Both the position numbers and the translations under genes were made by a program. 64,000 nucleotides of DNA from Fodinicola acaciae (GTDB taxonomy: Bacteria; Actinomycetota; Actinomycetes; Mycobacteriales; HKI-0501), in assembly GCF_010993745.1 (NCBI RefSeq), contig NZ_WOTN01000003.1:248001-312000 (forward strand). The letters run 5' to 3'. Below the pieces are notes generated by a model that worked only from the letters and a program-made list of their open reading frames with translations, had not been told where the DNA came from and searched no databases. Positions 25,602 through 34,710 of this stretch are shown here, piece by piece; position 1 is the first letter of the stretch, and every line of letters begins with the position of its first letter.

Positions 25602-27414
25602 ACGGGTCGAAGCACACGCGCGTCTCGGCCGCGTCGCTCCAGCGGACCTGGACCGTCGTGTCCTCGACGACCACGTCGGACACCGCACCGGCCAACGAGT
25701 TTTCAGTGGAAAGACTGGCCAACGCGACGAAGATGCCGGTCCGGCCGGACGACAGCCGCGGCATGACCGCCCATGGTGTGTACGCCGTGCCGTGCGGTGC
25801 ACGCACCTCGTCCTGCGTTTCCCAGCCATGCAACGGAAGCAGCGCGGACACCAGCGACTCCTCAGGTCCGACCGCCCAGCCGGTCTGCTCGAAACGCGCG
25901 CCGTGCGGCGCACCGACGACCCGATGGACACGCAGCTCGTACGCGCCTCGCGCGACCGTCACGCTCTCGACACGCAACCCCGGCACCATCGACGGACCAG
26001 CACCAAAAACCGGCAGGTGCCAGGACGCGGCCCACCCCCAGTCGTCGACGTTTCCGGCTCCGAGCGGCCGGATCCGCCGGCGGACGCTGCGTACGCCGTC
26101 CACCACGACGCAAAAGTGGTTGTCCGCCGCGTTGACCTTCGAGGTCGGCCCGGTCCGCGTCGAATACGCCAGCCGGCCATAATGCGGGTCGTCGTCGGCC
26201 GCCGACTCGCCTTCCTGCGGCCGCACGTGGTCGCTGCCGTGGTTGTGCAGCCGTACGATCCCGTCGGCCTGCGTGCTCTGCAACAGAAAACCCGGCGCCG
26301 GCACGGCCAACACCCGGTCGGCGCCGTCGCTGGAGGGCTCCGGCTCCGTCCACAGTGGATGGTCGGCGGCGGCGAGCAGGCAGACGAAGGCTTTCGAGGC
26401 CCAGTAAGGCGAGCCGGGACCGGAGTAATCCTGCAGCGTCGGCGCGTGCGTACCATGCCAGCCAAGGCTCAGCACGTCGCCGGCCGCCGATCCGCGATCG
26501 AGGAAATACCGTAAAGATCCGCTGATCAACCGCCGAGAGGCCGCCGGACTGAGTGGGGTGTCGCCGGTGACCGCACCAAGCGCGACACCAGCTGCTGCGG
26601 CAAAACGGTAGGTCAGTGACCGGCCATAATGCATCGGCGCGCCATCCGCACCGAACATCAAGGAAAAACTCCTCAGGTGCTCGCGCAGCCGGTCACCGTA
26701 CGGCGTGCTCTGGCCGGCCAGAAACGCGTCCAGCACCGGATAGAGATGCAGGGCCCAGCCGTTGTAATGGTCGAATGCGCGCCCGTCGCCGTCGGCATAC
26801 CAGCCGTCGCCGCGATACCAGGTCTCCATCAGCTCCAGGGCACGCTCGCGCGACCGTGCGGTGTCGGCGTCTCCGCGACCGACCGACTCCAGGAAACCGG
26901 CCACCGTGAACGGAAACAGATACCAGTTGTTCGGCGCCGGCACGTGCCGGATCGAGCCCCGCAGCCATTCCTCGGCGCGGTCCTGCGCCCCACTGTCCAG
27001 CTTGTCCCACAGCCACGGCCGGGTCAGCCGAAGGCCGAGCGCGACCGACGCGGACTCGACCATTGGCTGTCCCTGCACGGAATGATCCAGGATCAGCGGC
27101 CACGACTCGGCGTCGTCACGGCCGGGCGTACGGGTGCCGGCCACCAGACCGTCAGCGTAGCGACCGAGCCAGCCGTGCGGATCTTCGCCGCCAGCCGTAC
27201 GAAAAGCCGCGGCGAGAAACGTACGCGCATAGCCTTCCAGGCCGTCGGACCGCACGCCGCTTCGGGACGGCGGACCCGGCAGATCCAGCAACGCACCCCG
27301 CGGTGTCGCGTAACGCCAGGCACCGGCCAGCAGCCCGTCCGCCACGGCGACCCAGTGATCGCGCGTGAAACCGGTGTGCGGACTGAGTTTCCGGTCCTCG
27401 GCGGGAAGTTTCAT
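25588..27414 (-). CDS. DUF2264 protein, probable polysaccharide-degradation enzyme
   Basis: 608 residues starting MKLPAEDRKLSPHTGF, overlapping the dehydrogenase stop by ATGA. The first 350 residues are an alpha/alpha-toroid rich in Trp and His (NNWYLFPFTVAGFLE, DGRAFDHYNGWALHLYPVLD, YSGPGSPYWASKAF), the DUF2264 signature; the rest is a beta-sandwich region. The architecture resembles heparinase II/III-type lyases and unsaturated-glycan hydrolases. There is no signal peptide, so it would act on imported oligosaccharides. It is the last gene of the sugar ABC operon. Function is inferred from fold and context. Confidence 0.78.
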   Translation of the reverse strand: MKLPAEDRKLSPHTGFTRDHWVAVADGLLAGAWRYATPRGALLDLPGPPSRSGVRSDGLEGYARTFLAAAFRTAGGEDPHGWLGRYADGLVAGTRTPGRDDAESWPLILDHSVQGQPMVESASVALGLRLTRPWLWDKLDSGAQDRAEEWLRGSIRHVPAPNNWYLFPFTVAGFLESVGRGDADTARSRERALELMETWYRGDGWYADGDGRAFDHYNGWALHLYPVLDAFLAGQSTPYGDRLREHLRSFSLMFGADGAPMHYGRSLTYRFAAAAGVALGAVTGDTPLSPAASRRLISGSLRYFLDRGSAAGDVLSLGWHGTHAPTLQDYSGPGSPYWASKAFVCLLAAADHPLWTEPEPSSDGADRVLAVPAPGFLLQSTQADGIVRLHNHGSDHVRPQEGESAADDDPHYGRLAYSTRTGPTSKVNAADNHFCVVVDGVRSVRRRIRPLGAGNVDDWGWAASWHLPVFGAGPSMVPGLRVESVTVARGAYELRVHRVVGAPHGARFEQTGWAVGPEESLVSALLPLHGWETQDEVRAPHGTAYTPWAVMPRLSSGRTGIFVALASLSTENSLAGAVSDVVVEDTTVQVRWSDAAETRVCFDPFRVS

Positions 27415-28436
27415 GCGGTCAGGTCCAGCCTTTCGCGTCGTACCGGATGAGCGAAGCCGACTCCCTCGGCCCAGCGGCGCAGCTCGGCGGCGGCCAGCTC
27501 GGCCAGCCGCCGCCACTCGTTTCCCTGCGAGCCGGCCAAATGTGGCGTGATCAGCACGTTGTCGCAGTCCCACAGCGGGTGGCTGGCCGGCAGCACCTCC
27601 GGATCGGTGACGTCCAGGACGGCGCGTACGCGACCCTGCTGCGCCGCCTCGGCCAGCGCGTCCTGGTCGACGACCGCGCCGCGAGCGGTGTTGACCAGCA
27701 CGGCGTCCGACCGCATCGCCGCGATCAGCTCGCGGCTGACCAGGCCGGTCGTCGCCGGCAACAGCGGCGTGTGCACGCTGACGACATCGCTTGTCCGGAA
27801 CAGCTCCTCGAGGCCGACGAGTGGCACGCCAAGCGCGGCCGCGTCTTCGGTGGAAACGTACGGATCGTGCAGCAGCACGCGCAGGTCGTAGGGCCTGAGC
27901 AGGTCGATGACCCGCCGGCCGATCAGCGATGCGGACAGGATCCCCACCGTACGGCCGAAATTGCCGACCTCGCGCGGTGTCGCCAGCCAGTTGTCGCGCG
28001 CTCGCCTGACCTGATATTCGCGTGCGCGCTCGAAAACGCGTTTCCCGGTCAGCAGGATCATCGCGACGGTGTATTCGGCGACCGGCAGCGCGTTGGCGGC
28101 GGCCGCCGACGACACCGCGATGCCGCGATCCCAGCATGCCGCGGTGATGTGCGCGCGGATCGAGCCGGCGGTGTGCACGACCGCGCGTAATCGCGGCGCC
28201 GCGGCCAAAACCTCGGCGTCGATCGGCGGACAACCCCAACCGGTGATCAACACCTCCACGTTGGCAAGGACAGCGCGCGCGTGCGCGGTGCCGAAATCGT
28301 CGAGGATCGGGCCAGGCAGCAACTCGCAGGACTCGGCGAATGCTTTGAGCGCGCGGTCGTCGATGACCGCCGCGGCGGCACCTGGCGACATCGCGAGCGC
28401 GGCACGCGGCCGGTGGCCGTTTGACGTGACGGACAT
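27411..28436 (-). CDS. D-2-hydroxyacid dehydrogenase-family oxidoreductase
   Basis: 341 residues of the NAD-dependent 2-hydroxyacid dehydrogenase family. Catalytic Arg is in VNTARGAVVDQDAL, His in LITPHLAGSQGNEW, and the acid region is DVTDPEVLP. The NAD-binding turn reads VGILSASLIGRRVID, so the usual GxGxxG is reduced to a G-x(7)-G version also seen in the sugar-operon branch of this family. Directly abuts the permease stop and overlaps the DUF2264 start. It could reduce or oxidise a 2-keto-sugar acid released in this pathway; this is inference. Confidence 0.85.
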   Translation of the reverse strand: MSVTSNGHRPRAALAMSPGAAAAVIDDRALKAFAESCELLPGPILDDFGTAHARAVLANVEVLITGWGCPPIDAEVLAAAPRLRAVVHTAGSIRAHITAACWDRGIAVSSAAAANALPVAEYTVAMILLTGKRVFERAREYQVRRARDNWLATPREVGNFGRTVGILSASLIGRRVIDLLRPYDLRVLLHDPYVSTEDAAALGVPLVGLEELFRTSDVVSVHTPLLPATTGLVSRELIAAMRSDAVLVNTARGAVVDQDALAEAAQQGRVRAVLDVTDPEVLPASHPLWDCDNVLITPHLAGSQGNEWRRLAELAAAELRRWAEGVGFAHPVRRERLDLTA

Positions 28437-29285
28437 CTACTTGACGGCTCCCGCGGTCAGGCCGGACCGCCAGAAACGTTGCAGCATAAGGAAAGCGACG
28501 ATCAGCGGCAACACAGCGAGCAGGGATCCCATGACCACCACCGGATAATACTCCGGCGACACGGTCGCCTGGCTGTTCCAGGTGTAGAGACCCAGGCTGA
28601 CCGGATAGAGGTCCTGATCGGACAGCATCACCATCGGCAGGAAGAAGTTGTTCCAGATCGCGGTGAGCTGGAACAGAAAGATCGTCACCACGCCGGGTCC
28701 GAGCATCCGCAACGCGACCCGGCCATAGCGCGCCAACTCGCCGGCGCCGTCGACGCGCGCGGCTTCCAGCACCTCGTCGGGGACATAGCCCTGGCTGAAA
28801 ATCCGGCCGAGATACACGCCGAACGGGTTGAACAGCACCGGAATGAAGACGGCCCAGAACGTGTTGACCAACCCGGCCGCCGAAGCCATCAGATAGAGCG
28901 GCAGCGCCAGCACGGTCTGCGGCACCATCACCGCGCAGAGCACCAGGCCGAAGAGTTTTTCCTTGTGCCGGAAGTCGTACTTGTCGAAGGCATAGCCGGC
29001 GGCGATGCTCACCATCGCGCTGATCGCCGCGCCGACGACGGCGTAAAGCAGGCTGTTGAGATACCACCGGCCATAGATGCCGTCGTCCATCGCGAACAGG
29101 TCGGCCAGGTTCTGGAAAAACGAGAAGTCGCCGAGCGACAGCACATTGCTGCCGAACAACGCGTCGCGGTCCTTGGCGGCGGCCAAAACCAGCCACAGCA
29201 CCGGCAACACCGTGTAAAGCACGGCGATCCCGACGACGAGGTTGACCGCCGTACGACCGAGCAGTCGCGGACGAAGCGCGTTCAC
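28437..29285 (-). CDS. Carbohydrate ABC transporter permease (MalG-type)
   Basis: 282 residues from a GTG at 29285 that overlaps the preceding stop (GTGA) and has AGGAGGT 6 nt upstream; a longer frame exists but lacks support. About six membrane helices; the ATPase-contacting EAA loop is DEVLEAARVDGAGELARYGRVALRMLGPG. The C-terminal helices (PEYYPVVVMGSLLAVLPLIV) and position as second permease are typical of MalG/CUT1 importers. It forms a heterodimer with the upstream permease; the ATPase is probably a shared MsiK-type protein encoded elsewhere. Confidence 0.92.
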   Translation of the reverse strand: MNALRPRLLGRTAVNLVVGIAVLYTVLPVLWLVLAAAKDRDALFGSNVLSLGDFSFFQNLADLFAMDDGIYGRWYLNSLLYAVVGAAISAMVSIAAGYAFDKYDFRHKEKLFGLVLCAVMVPQTVLALPLYLMASAAGLVNTFWAVFIPVLFNPFGVYLGRIFSQGYVPDEVLEAARVDGAGELARYGRVALRMLGPGVVTIFLFQLTAIWNNFFLPMVMLSDQDLYPVSLGLYTWNSQATVSPEYYPVVVMGSLLAVLPLIVAFLMLQRFWRSGLTAGAVK

Positions 29286-30256
29286 GAGGTGACCTCCTGG
29301 CGGGCGTCGGTGCGGTTGGTCCACTTCGTGATGCCGTATGACAAGGCGATCGTGAAGACCAACAGGACGACCGCGGCGGCCGCCGCCAGGCCGTAGTTGT
29401 TACGCGTGAACGCCGCGTCGAAAATGTACATGCTGGGGGAAAAACGCGTGTTGATCATCGGCGTGGACTGGCTGAGCAACATCGGCTCGGTGAACAGCTG
29501 CAGGGCCCAGATCAGGGTGAACATCGCGACCATCACGATCGCGGCGCGTACCAGCGGCGTCTTGACCCGCAGCGCCGTGCGCACCGGACCGGCGCCGTCG
29601 ACCACCGCGGCCTCGATCACCTCGCGCGGCACCGCCTGCAAAGCCGCGTAGAAGACGACCATGTTGTAGCCGAGGTTGCTCCAGATGGCGATGTTGACGA
29701 TCGACGGCAGAACCGTGTGGACTCCGAGAAAGTCGACGGTGATGTCGGCCCTGCCGAGCAGCTCGATGACCGGACTCAGGCCCGGTGTGTAGAGATAGAG
29801 CCAGATGATGGCCGCGATGATGCCCGGGATCGCGTGCGGCACGAACAGCCCGAGCTGCGCCCACGCGCGAAGTCTCACCACGCCAGAGTCCAGCAGCAGA
29901 GCCAAAAACAGTGCGCCAACCAGCATCAGCGGGATGTAGAGCAGGCAATAGACGACAACCACGCCGAGGCTGCCGAGGAAGGTCGGGTCGGTGAGGACCG
30001 CGAGGTAGCTGCGCAGGCCGACGAAGATGTTGTGCTCCGGACCGAATCCGAGGCCCGGCTCGTCCTGGCCGAAGAAGCTCAGCCACACCGCGGTCGCCAC
30101 CGGAACGAGAAAGACGATGGTGAAAAGGACGAAGAAGGGTCCGAGCAAGGTGGCGCAAGCCAGCCGTTCGTTGCGGTGCGAGCGACGGCGCGTACCCGAC
30201 CGCCTGGTGACTTTTGCCTCGCTGGCAAGGGTTGGTGGCGCCGCCGTGGTCGTCAT
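29282..30256 (-). CDS. Carbohydrate ABC transporter permease (MalF-type)
   Basis: 324 residues with a basic cytoplasmic N-terminus (TRRSGTRRRSHRNER) and six membrane helices. The EAA loop reads REVIEAAVVDGAGPVRTALRVKTP. Belongs with the downstream MalG-type permease and upstream binding protein to a CUT1 sugar importer; genes are 4 nt overlapped or 9 nt apart. No ATPase gene accompanies the operon, which is common in actinobacteria where one MsiK ATPase serves several importers. Confidence 0.92.
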   Translation of the reverse strand: MTTTAAPPTLASEAKVTRRSGTRRRSHRNERLACATLLGPFFVLFTIVFLVPVATAVWLSFFGQDEPGLGFGPEHNIFVGLRSYLAVLTDPTFLGSLGVVVVYCLLYIPLMLVGALFLALLLDSGVVRLRAWAQLGLFVPHAIPGIIAAIIWLYLYTPGLSPVIELLGRADITVDFLGVHTVLPSIVNIAIWSNLGYNMVVFYAALQAVPREVIEAAVVDGAGPVRTALRVKTPLVRAAIVMVAMFTLIWALQLFTEPMLLSQSTPMINTRFSPSMYIFDAAFTRNNYGLAAAAAVVLLVFTIALSYGITKWTNRTDARQEVTS

Positions 30257-30265
30257 CGGTTGCCC

Positions 30266-31579
30266 CTAACTGCTGTGTTCGGAGGTGGCCAGGCCGAGCG
30301 CACGCAGGTCCGGCATCGTGCCGCTCTGCGCCGCGCGTACGGCGTCGATCAGCGTGTCCTGGTGAGCGCCGGCGCGCGCGAAACCGTCCTGCATGACGCG
30401 CTGCGTCGCGCTCATCCGCGGTCCCCAGATCCAGCCGTCGCGGATTTTGTGTGCCTCCTGATCGAAAAGCGAGTAGATGTCCTGGTGGTTGTAGTAAGCA
30501 CCGGGAAACGCCTTGCGGTCGACCGAAACGAGCTCGGGCACCGCCGGATATTGGCTGCTGGCACCACTTTTCAGCCGGGCGGTGAGCGCCGCCGGGTCGG
30601 CGACCTGCCAGGCGATGAACTCCATCGCCGCCTCCGGATGCCGGCTGTCCTTGGTCACCGCGAAAGTCGAGCCGCCCTGCGTGCCGACCGCCGGATGCGC
30701 GAGATCCCACTGCGGCATCGGCGCGATGGCCCATTTTCCTTTCTGTTTCGGCCGTGCCTTCATGTTGGCGCCGGCATCCCAGGCGCCGCTGAGGCGTACC
30801 AGCACCAGTCCCTGGCCGAGCCGCGCGTCGTTCTGCCGTCCGCCGCCGGGGCCAGCCCACACCAGGTCCTCGTCGATGAGCCGCTGCCAGAACGCGGCGA
30901 TCCGGCGGGTTTGCGCGTCGGCCATCGAGACGTTCCAGACGCCGCCTCTGATGTCGAACCATTGCGCGCCGGCCTGCCAGCAGTAGGAGGCGAAGTTGAG
31001 CGCGGCGTCGGTGGCGAAGACGGCAAGCCGGCGAGTTGGTGCCTTGGCCCGGACCGTACGCGCCAACGCCTCGAACTCGTCCCAGGTGCGCGGCAGTTTC
31101 AGGCCGTACTGCTGGAAAAGGTCGGTGCGATAATGCATCACCATCGGCTCGACGTCGATCGGCACGCTGAAGACCTTGTTGTCGAAGGTCGTCAATCGCA
31201 GCGATGCCGGCAAAAGTTTCGCACGCAGCTTGTCGTCGAGCAGCGAACTGAGGTCGGTGGCGACGCCGTCGATCGCGAAACCCGGCACCTGCGGATATTC
31301 GATGGTCGCCACGTCCGGCGCGTTGCCAGCTCGCGCCGCGTTGCTCAGCTTCGCGTATCCACCCTGGTCGCCGGACGGGATCTGCTGGAAGTCGACCTGG
31401 ATGGTCCGGTGCGTCTTGTTGAACTCGGCCACCACTTCCTTGCTGCCGCGCAACGCCGACCAGAAGGTGATCCGCGCGGCTTTTCCGCCGGTTGTGGCGG
31501 TTTGACCGGCGGCGCAGGCGCCGAGCGGCAGAGCGAGGCCGGCGGCGAGCAGCGAGCGACGGCTGAGGTGTTGTGGCAT
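30266..31579 (-). CDS. Extracellular sugar-binding lipoprotein (CUT1 family)
   Basis: 437 residues with start MPQHLSRRSLLAAGLALPL, a Tat-like twin arginine followed by a lipobox (LGAC), so a lipid-anchored surface protein. The mature chain has family 1 solute-binding features (ITFWSALRGSKEVVAEFNKT; LSNAARAGNAPDVATIEYPQ; ATDLSSLLDD). An in-frame upstream extension would bury the signal and is rejected. First structural gene of the import operon, 90 nt after the regulator gene; the ligand is probably an oligosaccharide processed by the DUF2264 protein. Confidence 0.92.
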   Translation of the reverse strand: MPQHLSRRSLLAAGLALPLGACAAGQTATTGGKAARITFWSALRGSKEVVAEFNKTHRTIQVDFQQIPSGDQGGYAKLSNAARAGNAPDVATIEYPQVPGFAIDGVATDLSSLLDDKLRAKLLPASLRLTTFDNKVFSVPIDVEPMVMHYRTDLFQQYGLKLPRTWDEFEALARTVRAKAPTRRLAVFATDAALNFASYCWQAGAQWFDIRGGVWNVSMADAQTRRIAAFWQRLIDEDLVWAGPGGGRQNDARLGQGLVLVRLSGAWDAGANMKARPKQKGKWAIAPMPQWDLAHPAVGTQGGSTFAVTKDSRHPEAAMEFIAWQVADPAALTARLKSGASSQYPAVPELVSVDRKAFPGAYYNHQDIYSLFDQEAHKIRDGWIWGPRMSATQRVMQDGFARAGAHQDTLIDAVRAAQSGTMPDLRALGLATSEHSS

Positions 31580-31622
31580 GGATGACTCTCCTCGCGACAA
31601 CCGCATCCTGATCGGCTGAGCG

Positions 31623-31668
31623 TTTTGAGTCAAGAGATCGCTCAAAAGATCTCCACAACGATCAAACG
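31623..31668. promoter_or_regulatory. Operator candidates before the sugar-transport operon
   Basis: TTTTGAG (31623-31629) and CTCAAAA (31641-31647) make an inverted repeat. Next to it lies CGATCAAACG (31659-31668), found again before the regulator gene at 32764-32773 on the other strand. They lie between the regulator stop and the binding-protein start. Confidence 0.5.
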
Positions 31669-31669
31669 G

Positions 31670-32743
31670 TCAAAGCTTTTGTGTCGATTCGCGAATTTTC
31701 AGCTCCGGCAGCAACTGCACGCGCCGCGGCTGGCCGTGCTGGCCGTCGAGCCGCTGCAGCAGCAGCTCGGCCGCGACCCGGCCGACCTCGGCCTTCGGCG
31801 GCGCGATCGCGGTCAACGGCGTGGTGCCGAGGCCGGCGACGGTGTCGTCGTACGCGATGACCGAGAAGTCGCGCGGGACGCGGATGCCACCCTCGGAGAG
31901 GTGCTGCGTGAGCATCAGCGCATCGGTGTCGCCGTGCAGGATCGCCGCTGTCGCGCGGCGGTCGCGTACAAGGCTGGCCAGCGGCGGGAGCGTGTCGACC
32001 GTGTCCGGCTCGGCCGTGGCCGACGGCGAGCTGAGCACCACGGTCGCGTCCTCGATCCCCGGCCTGGCGGCGGTGATCTCGGCGAACGCCGCTCGGATCG
32101 CGCGCGCCGTCGGACTGTCGTCGCGGGCCGCCAGGATGATCCGCCGATGACCGAGTGACACAAGATGATCGATCGCCAGATGCACGCCGTACCAATGATC
32201 GGAACAAACCGAATCGGTCGCATGCAGCACGCTGCCGAGCCGCGGCCGCCGCTCGACGATCACGACCGGCACCGGCACGTCGACCAGCCAGGCATAGTCG
32301 GCCTCCTCCGCCGCCACCGACCGCCAACGCGGCGAGATCAGCAGGCCGCGTACGTCCTCAGCCAGCGCACGCTCGACAATCGGCCGCTCAGCACCGCCAA
32401 CCGGCGGCGCGATATGCAACACGATCCGAAGACCGGCCGCCTCCAACGTCGTACGCGCGCCGTGGACGACCTCGAACAGATACTGGTGCCGCTCCGGCAC
32501 TATCAGACCAACCGCGCCGCCTTCGGCCCCGCTGCTCGCCTGCGGCTGCTCGACCGGAACGATCGACCGCGCAAACCCGTGCCGCCGCTGCAACCTCCCC
32601 GCACGTGCCAACTGCTCGACGTCCCGGCGCACGGTCACCACGGAAACTTCCAGCTCAGCGGCCAGATCGCTGACCCGCACCGCACCACGCGACAGCACCA
32701 CCGCCAAGATCCGCCTACGGCGGACGTCGCCCGGCTCGCGCAT
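31670..32743 (-). CDS. DeoR/LacI-hybrid transcriptional regulator of the sugar operon
   Basis: 357 residues from MREPGDVRRRRILAVVLSRG. The N-terminal domain is a DeoR-type winged helix (VSDLAAELEVSVVTVRRDVE); the remainder is a LacI-type sugar-sensing domain (VGLIVPERHQYLFEVVHGAR, HLVSLGHRRIILAARDD, VPRDFSVIAYDDTVAGLGTTPL). This hybrid is common for regulators of polysaccharide-uptake loci. Same strand as and just upstream of the ABC operon. CGATCAAACG near its own start and near the operon suggests autoregulation and repression of the transporter until sugar is bound. Confidence 0.9.
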   Translation of the reverse strand: MREPGDVRRRRILAVVLSRGAVRVSDLAAELEVSVVTVRRDVEQLARAGRLQRRHGFARSIVPVEQPQASSGAEGGAVGLIVPERHQYLFEVVHGARTTLEAAGLRIVLHIAPPVGGAERPIVERALAEDVRGLLISPRWRSVAAEEADYAWLVDVPVPVVIVERRPRLGSVLHATDSVCSDHWYGVHLAIDHLVSLGHRRIILAARDDSPTARAIRAAFAEITAARPGIEDATVVLSSPSATAEPDTVDTLPPLASLVRDRRATAAILHGDTDALMLTQHLSEGGIRVPRDFSVIAYDDTVAGLGTTPLTAIAPPKAEVGRVAAELLLQRLDGQHGQPRRVQLLPELKIRESTQKL

Positions 32744-32763
32744 CTCTCGACGCCTCTCGTGGT

Positions 32764-32773
32764 CGTTTGATCG
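32764..32773 (-). promoter_or_regulatory. Operator candidate before the sugar regulator
   Basis: Minus-strand CGATCAAACG, 20 nt upstream of the regulator start and identical to the copy at 31659-31668; a second half-site CAAACG follows immediately. Suggests autoregulation. Confidence 0.5.
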
Positions 32774-33376
32774 TTTGGGTGAGCATATCGATCGAGGGGG
32801 AAGCGGCAAGGGGTGTGGCGAGGGTGTTGTGGTTGCGGTGAGGGGCGGCGGCGGGGTGCGGTGAGGGGGCGGCGTTTTGTGGTGGGGGTGGCGGCGCCGT
32901 TTTGTGGTGATGGAGCGGTTTCGTTTTCCGTTTCGTGTTGGGGAGGTGAATGGGTTTTCTGATTGTTGTGTCGGGGTGGTGGGTTTTTCGCCTGCGCGGC
33001 GGGCGCTCCTGCGCGGAGGGCGACCTCAAGGGAGGGGCGCGGGAACGCCAATCTGTGTGCATGGGGGTGCGGGCGGCGGTTTCGTGCGGGGCTGGGCTTT
33101 CCGGGCCACATTAGTCACAACGGCATTGTCGGTCTCAATAGGCGCAGTCGTTACGACGTCCGACGAGACTGGGCTGTGAAAGCCTTGTTTCTTGCGTCCA
33201 GCGCTAGTAACTCGACATTCACGCCATCCGCCAACCTCGCAAAGGTGGGCATTTAGCGCTACGCATCGCTTTTATCTCACGTAGTGCGCCTTTTCGCCAC
33301 CTGCCGGGACGCGACCGCCCTCCGGCGACGCCAGTTACGACTCTTGGCCCGGTTTGCCCGTTCTTGCCGCCAGAAT
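32774..33376. other. Gene-free G/T-rich intergenic region
   Basis: About 600 bp between the sugar regulator and the 3' end of the LLM oxidoreductase gene. The first 300 bp are strongly G/T-rich on the plus strand and contain the second copy of the dispersed repeat (32952-33043). The rest is closer to random composition with no frame I can support as a gene. Confidence 0.6.
32952..33043 (+). repeat. Dispersed intergenic repeat, copy B
   Basis: Shares GGGTTTTCTGATTGTTG exactly and a near-identical 26-nt block beginning GGGCGACCTCAAGGGAGGGG with 16199-16271, in the same order. Between the blocks copy B carries about 16 additional GC-rich bases. Both lie upstream of minus-strand genes. Confidence 0.6.
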
Positions 33377-34249
33377 TTACAGAGCCGCCACGCCGGGCTG
33401 CGCCTCGGACAGGGTCCGCAAGGCCTCATCCGACCAGGCGTCCGTCACGATGACCATCACGTGATCAAGACCGTACGACCGCAGCACCGCGCAACGCTCC
33501 ACGAAACTCGCGGCGGACTCGTCTGCTCCGAGGCGTGTGCTCACGGTTTTGTCGATCGCATCGTACGGTCGGCCGACGTCCTCGCAGTGGCCGGCGAGCA
33601 CTTCGAGTTTGTGTTTGATGGTCGTGCCGCCGTCGGGGATATCGAAGACATTGCAGGCATCCCCATACTGCGCGACGAAACGCAGCGTCTTTTTCTCGCC
33701 GGTGCCGCCGATCAGGATCGACGGGTGCGGGCGCTGCAGGCTGTTGGGGCTGTTGACCGGATTGTCCAGCCGATTGTGCTTTCCCTCGAAGGGCGACGCG
33801 TCACCTGACCACATTCGCAGTGCGAGCTGGAGGGTGTCCTCCAGGTGCTCGAAGCGGATTTTGGTCTCTGGCAACGGAAGTCCCATCGCCTTCGCCTCCT
33901 CGAGATGATAGCCGGCGCCGATGCCGAGCCAGGCGCGACCGCCGGAGAGTACGTCGAGGGTGGTGACGGCCTTGATCAACAGCGCCGGGGGGCGGAAGGT
34001 GACGCCGGTGACGGCGGCGCCGAGGCGTACGCGGGTGGTGCGGGCGGCGAGGAAGCCGAGCGTGGTGTACGCCTCCAGCATCTCGTCCTCCGGGCCGCTT
34101 CCGGGCGCACCCTGCAAAAGGTGGTCCGGGACCCACACGGTGTCGATGCCGGCGTCGTCGGCCGCGCGTACGACGCGGTCCAGGTGGCCGGCGAGCCGGT
34201 CGGCGCCGTCGCCCCAGCTGAAGTTCGTGATCGACAGACTCAAACGCAT
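33377..34249 (-). CDS. LLM-class F420-dependent oxidoreductase
   Basis: 290 residues of the luciferase-like TIM-barrel family. Conserved elements: MRLSLSITNFSWGDGA at strand 1, DTVWVPDHLLQG, RLGAAVTGVTFRPPALLIKA, and LSGGRAWLGIGAGYHLEEAK with the GxGxG that binds F420. The start at 34249 has AAGGAG 8 nt upstream; the frame continues upstream without support. Likely oxidises or reduces a small hydride-donor substrate with F420. Co-transcribed with the SnoaL-like gene 19 nt upstream. Confidence 0.9.
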   Translation of the reverse strand: MRLSLSITNFSWGDGADRLAGHLDRVVRAADDAGIDTVWVPDHLLQGAPGSGPEDEMLEAYTTLGFLAARTTRVRLGAAVTGVTFRPPALLIKAVTTLDVLSGGRAWLGIGAGYHLEEAKAMGLPLPETKIRFEHLEDTLQLALRMWSGDASPFEGKHNRLDNPVNSPNSLQRPHPSILIGGTGEKKTLRFVAQYGDACNVFDIPDGGTTIKHKLEVLAGHCEDVGRPYDAIDKTVSTRLGADESAASFVERCAVLRSYGLDHVMVIVTDAWSDEALRTLSEAQPGVAAL

Positions 34250-34268
34250 CAGGGTTCTCCTTCGACAG

Positions 34269-34664
34269 TCAGGAACGCGGACCGAAGGCCGGCGCGCCGA
34301 TGGGGCTGAGATGGATGCCGGCGAGCAGCCACTGGCCGTCGCGGCGCAGGTAGATGTGCGTGCCGCGGAAGGCCGCGTCGGCGCGGTTTCCCTGGAACGA
34401 CGCCTCCTGTGTGTGCCGGCCGATCGCGACGGCGGTGTCGCCATAGTCGCGGACCGCGACCTCGTCCCACACCAGCTTCTCGGTGGTCAGCCCACCGCTC
34501 TCGTAGCGGTGCAGCCACTGGTCGCGGTCGAGGATGAAGCCGAGCGGCCCCACCAGCGTGAAGTCGTCGACGACCAGACTGGCCAGCGTCGCGGTGTCGC
34601 CGCTCTGCTCCGCCGTGGCCCAGCGCTCGCCAAGGTCACGGATCTGCTGCTCAGTCGCACTCAT
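34269..34664 (-). CDS. SnoaL/NTF2-like small protein
   Basis: 131 residues from MSATEQQIRDLGERWATAEQ. Cone-shaped alpha+beta barrel signature: ERWATAEQSGDTATLASLVVDDFTLVGP-type N-terminus, then DEVAVRDYGDTAVAIGRHTQ and HIYLRRDGQWLLAGIHLSP. NTF2-like proteins serve as isomerases, cyclases or stress proteins; no catalytic residues stand out. First gene of a two-gene unit with the LLM oxidoreductase and divergent from a MarR regulator. Confidence 0.82.
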   Translation of the reverse strand: MSATEQQIRDLGERWATAEQSGDTATLASLVVDDFTLVGPLGFILDRDQWLHRYESGGLTTEKLVWDEVAVRDYGDTAVAIGRHTQEASFQGNRADAAFRGTHIYLRRDGQWLLAGIHLSPIGAPAFGPRS

Positions 34665-34710
34665 GATGTCTCCTCCTGAATCGGTGTGCCGCAAACGCTA
34701 GCTACCAAAT

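Noticed and set aside
25588-29196. A single 1202-residue minus-strand reading frame
   Set aside because: Its N-terminal 600 codons run antisense-frame through the dehydrogenase and permease genes and lack family similarity; only the DUF2264 part from 27414 is supported.
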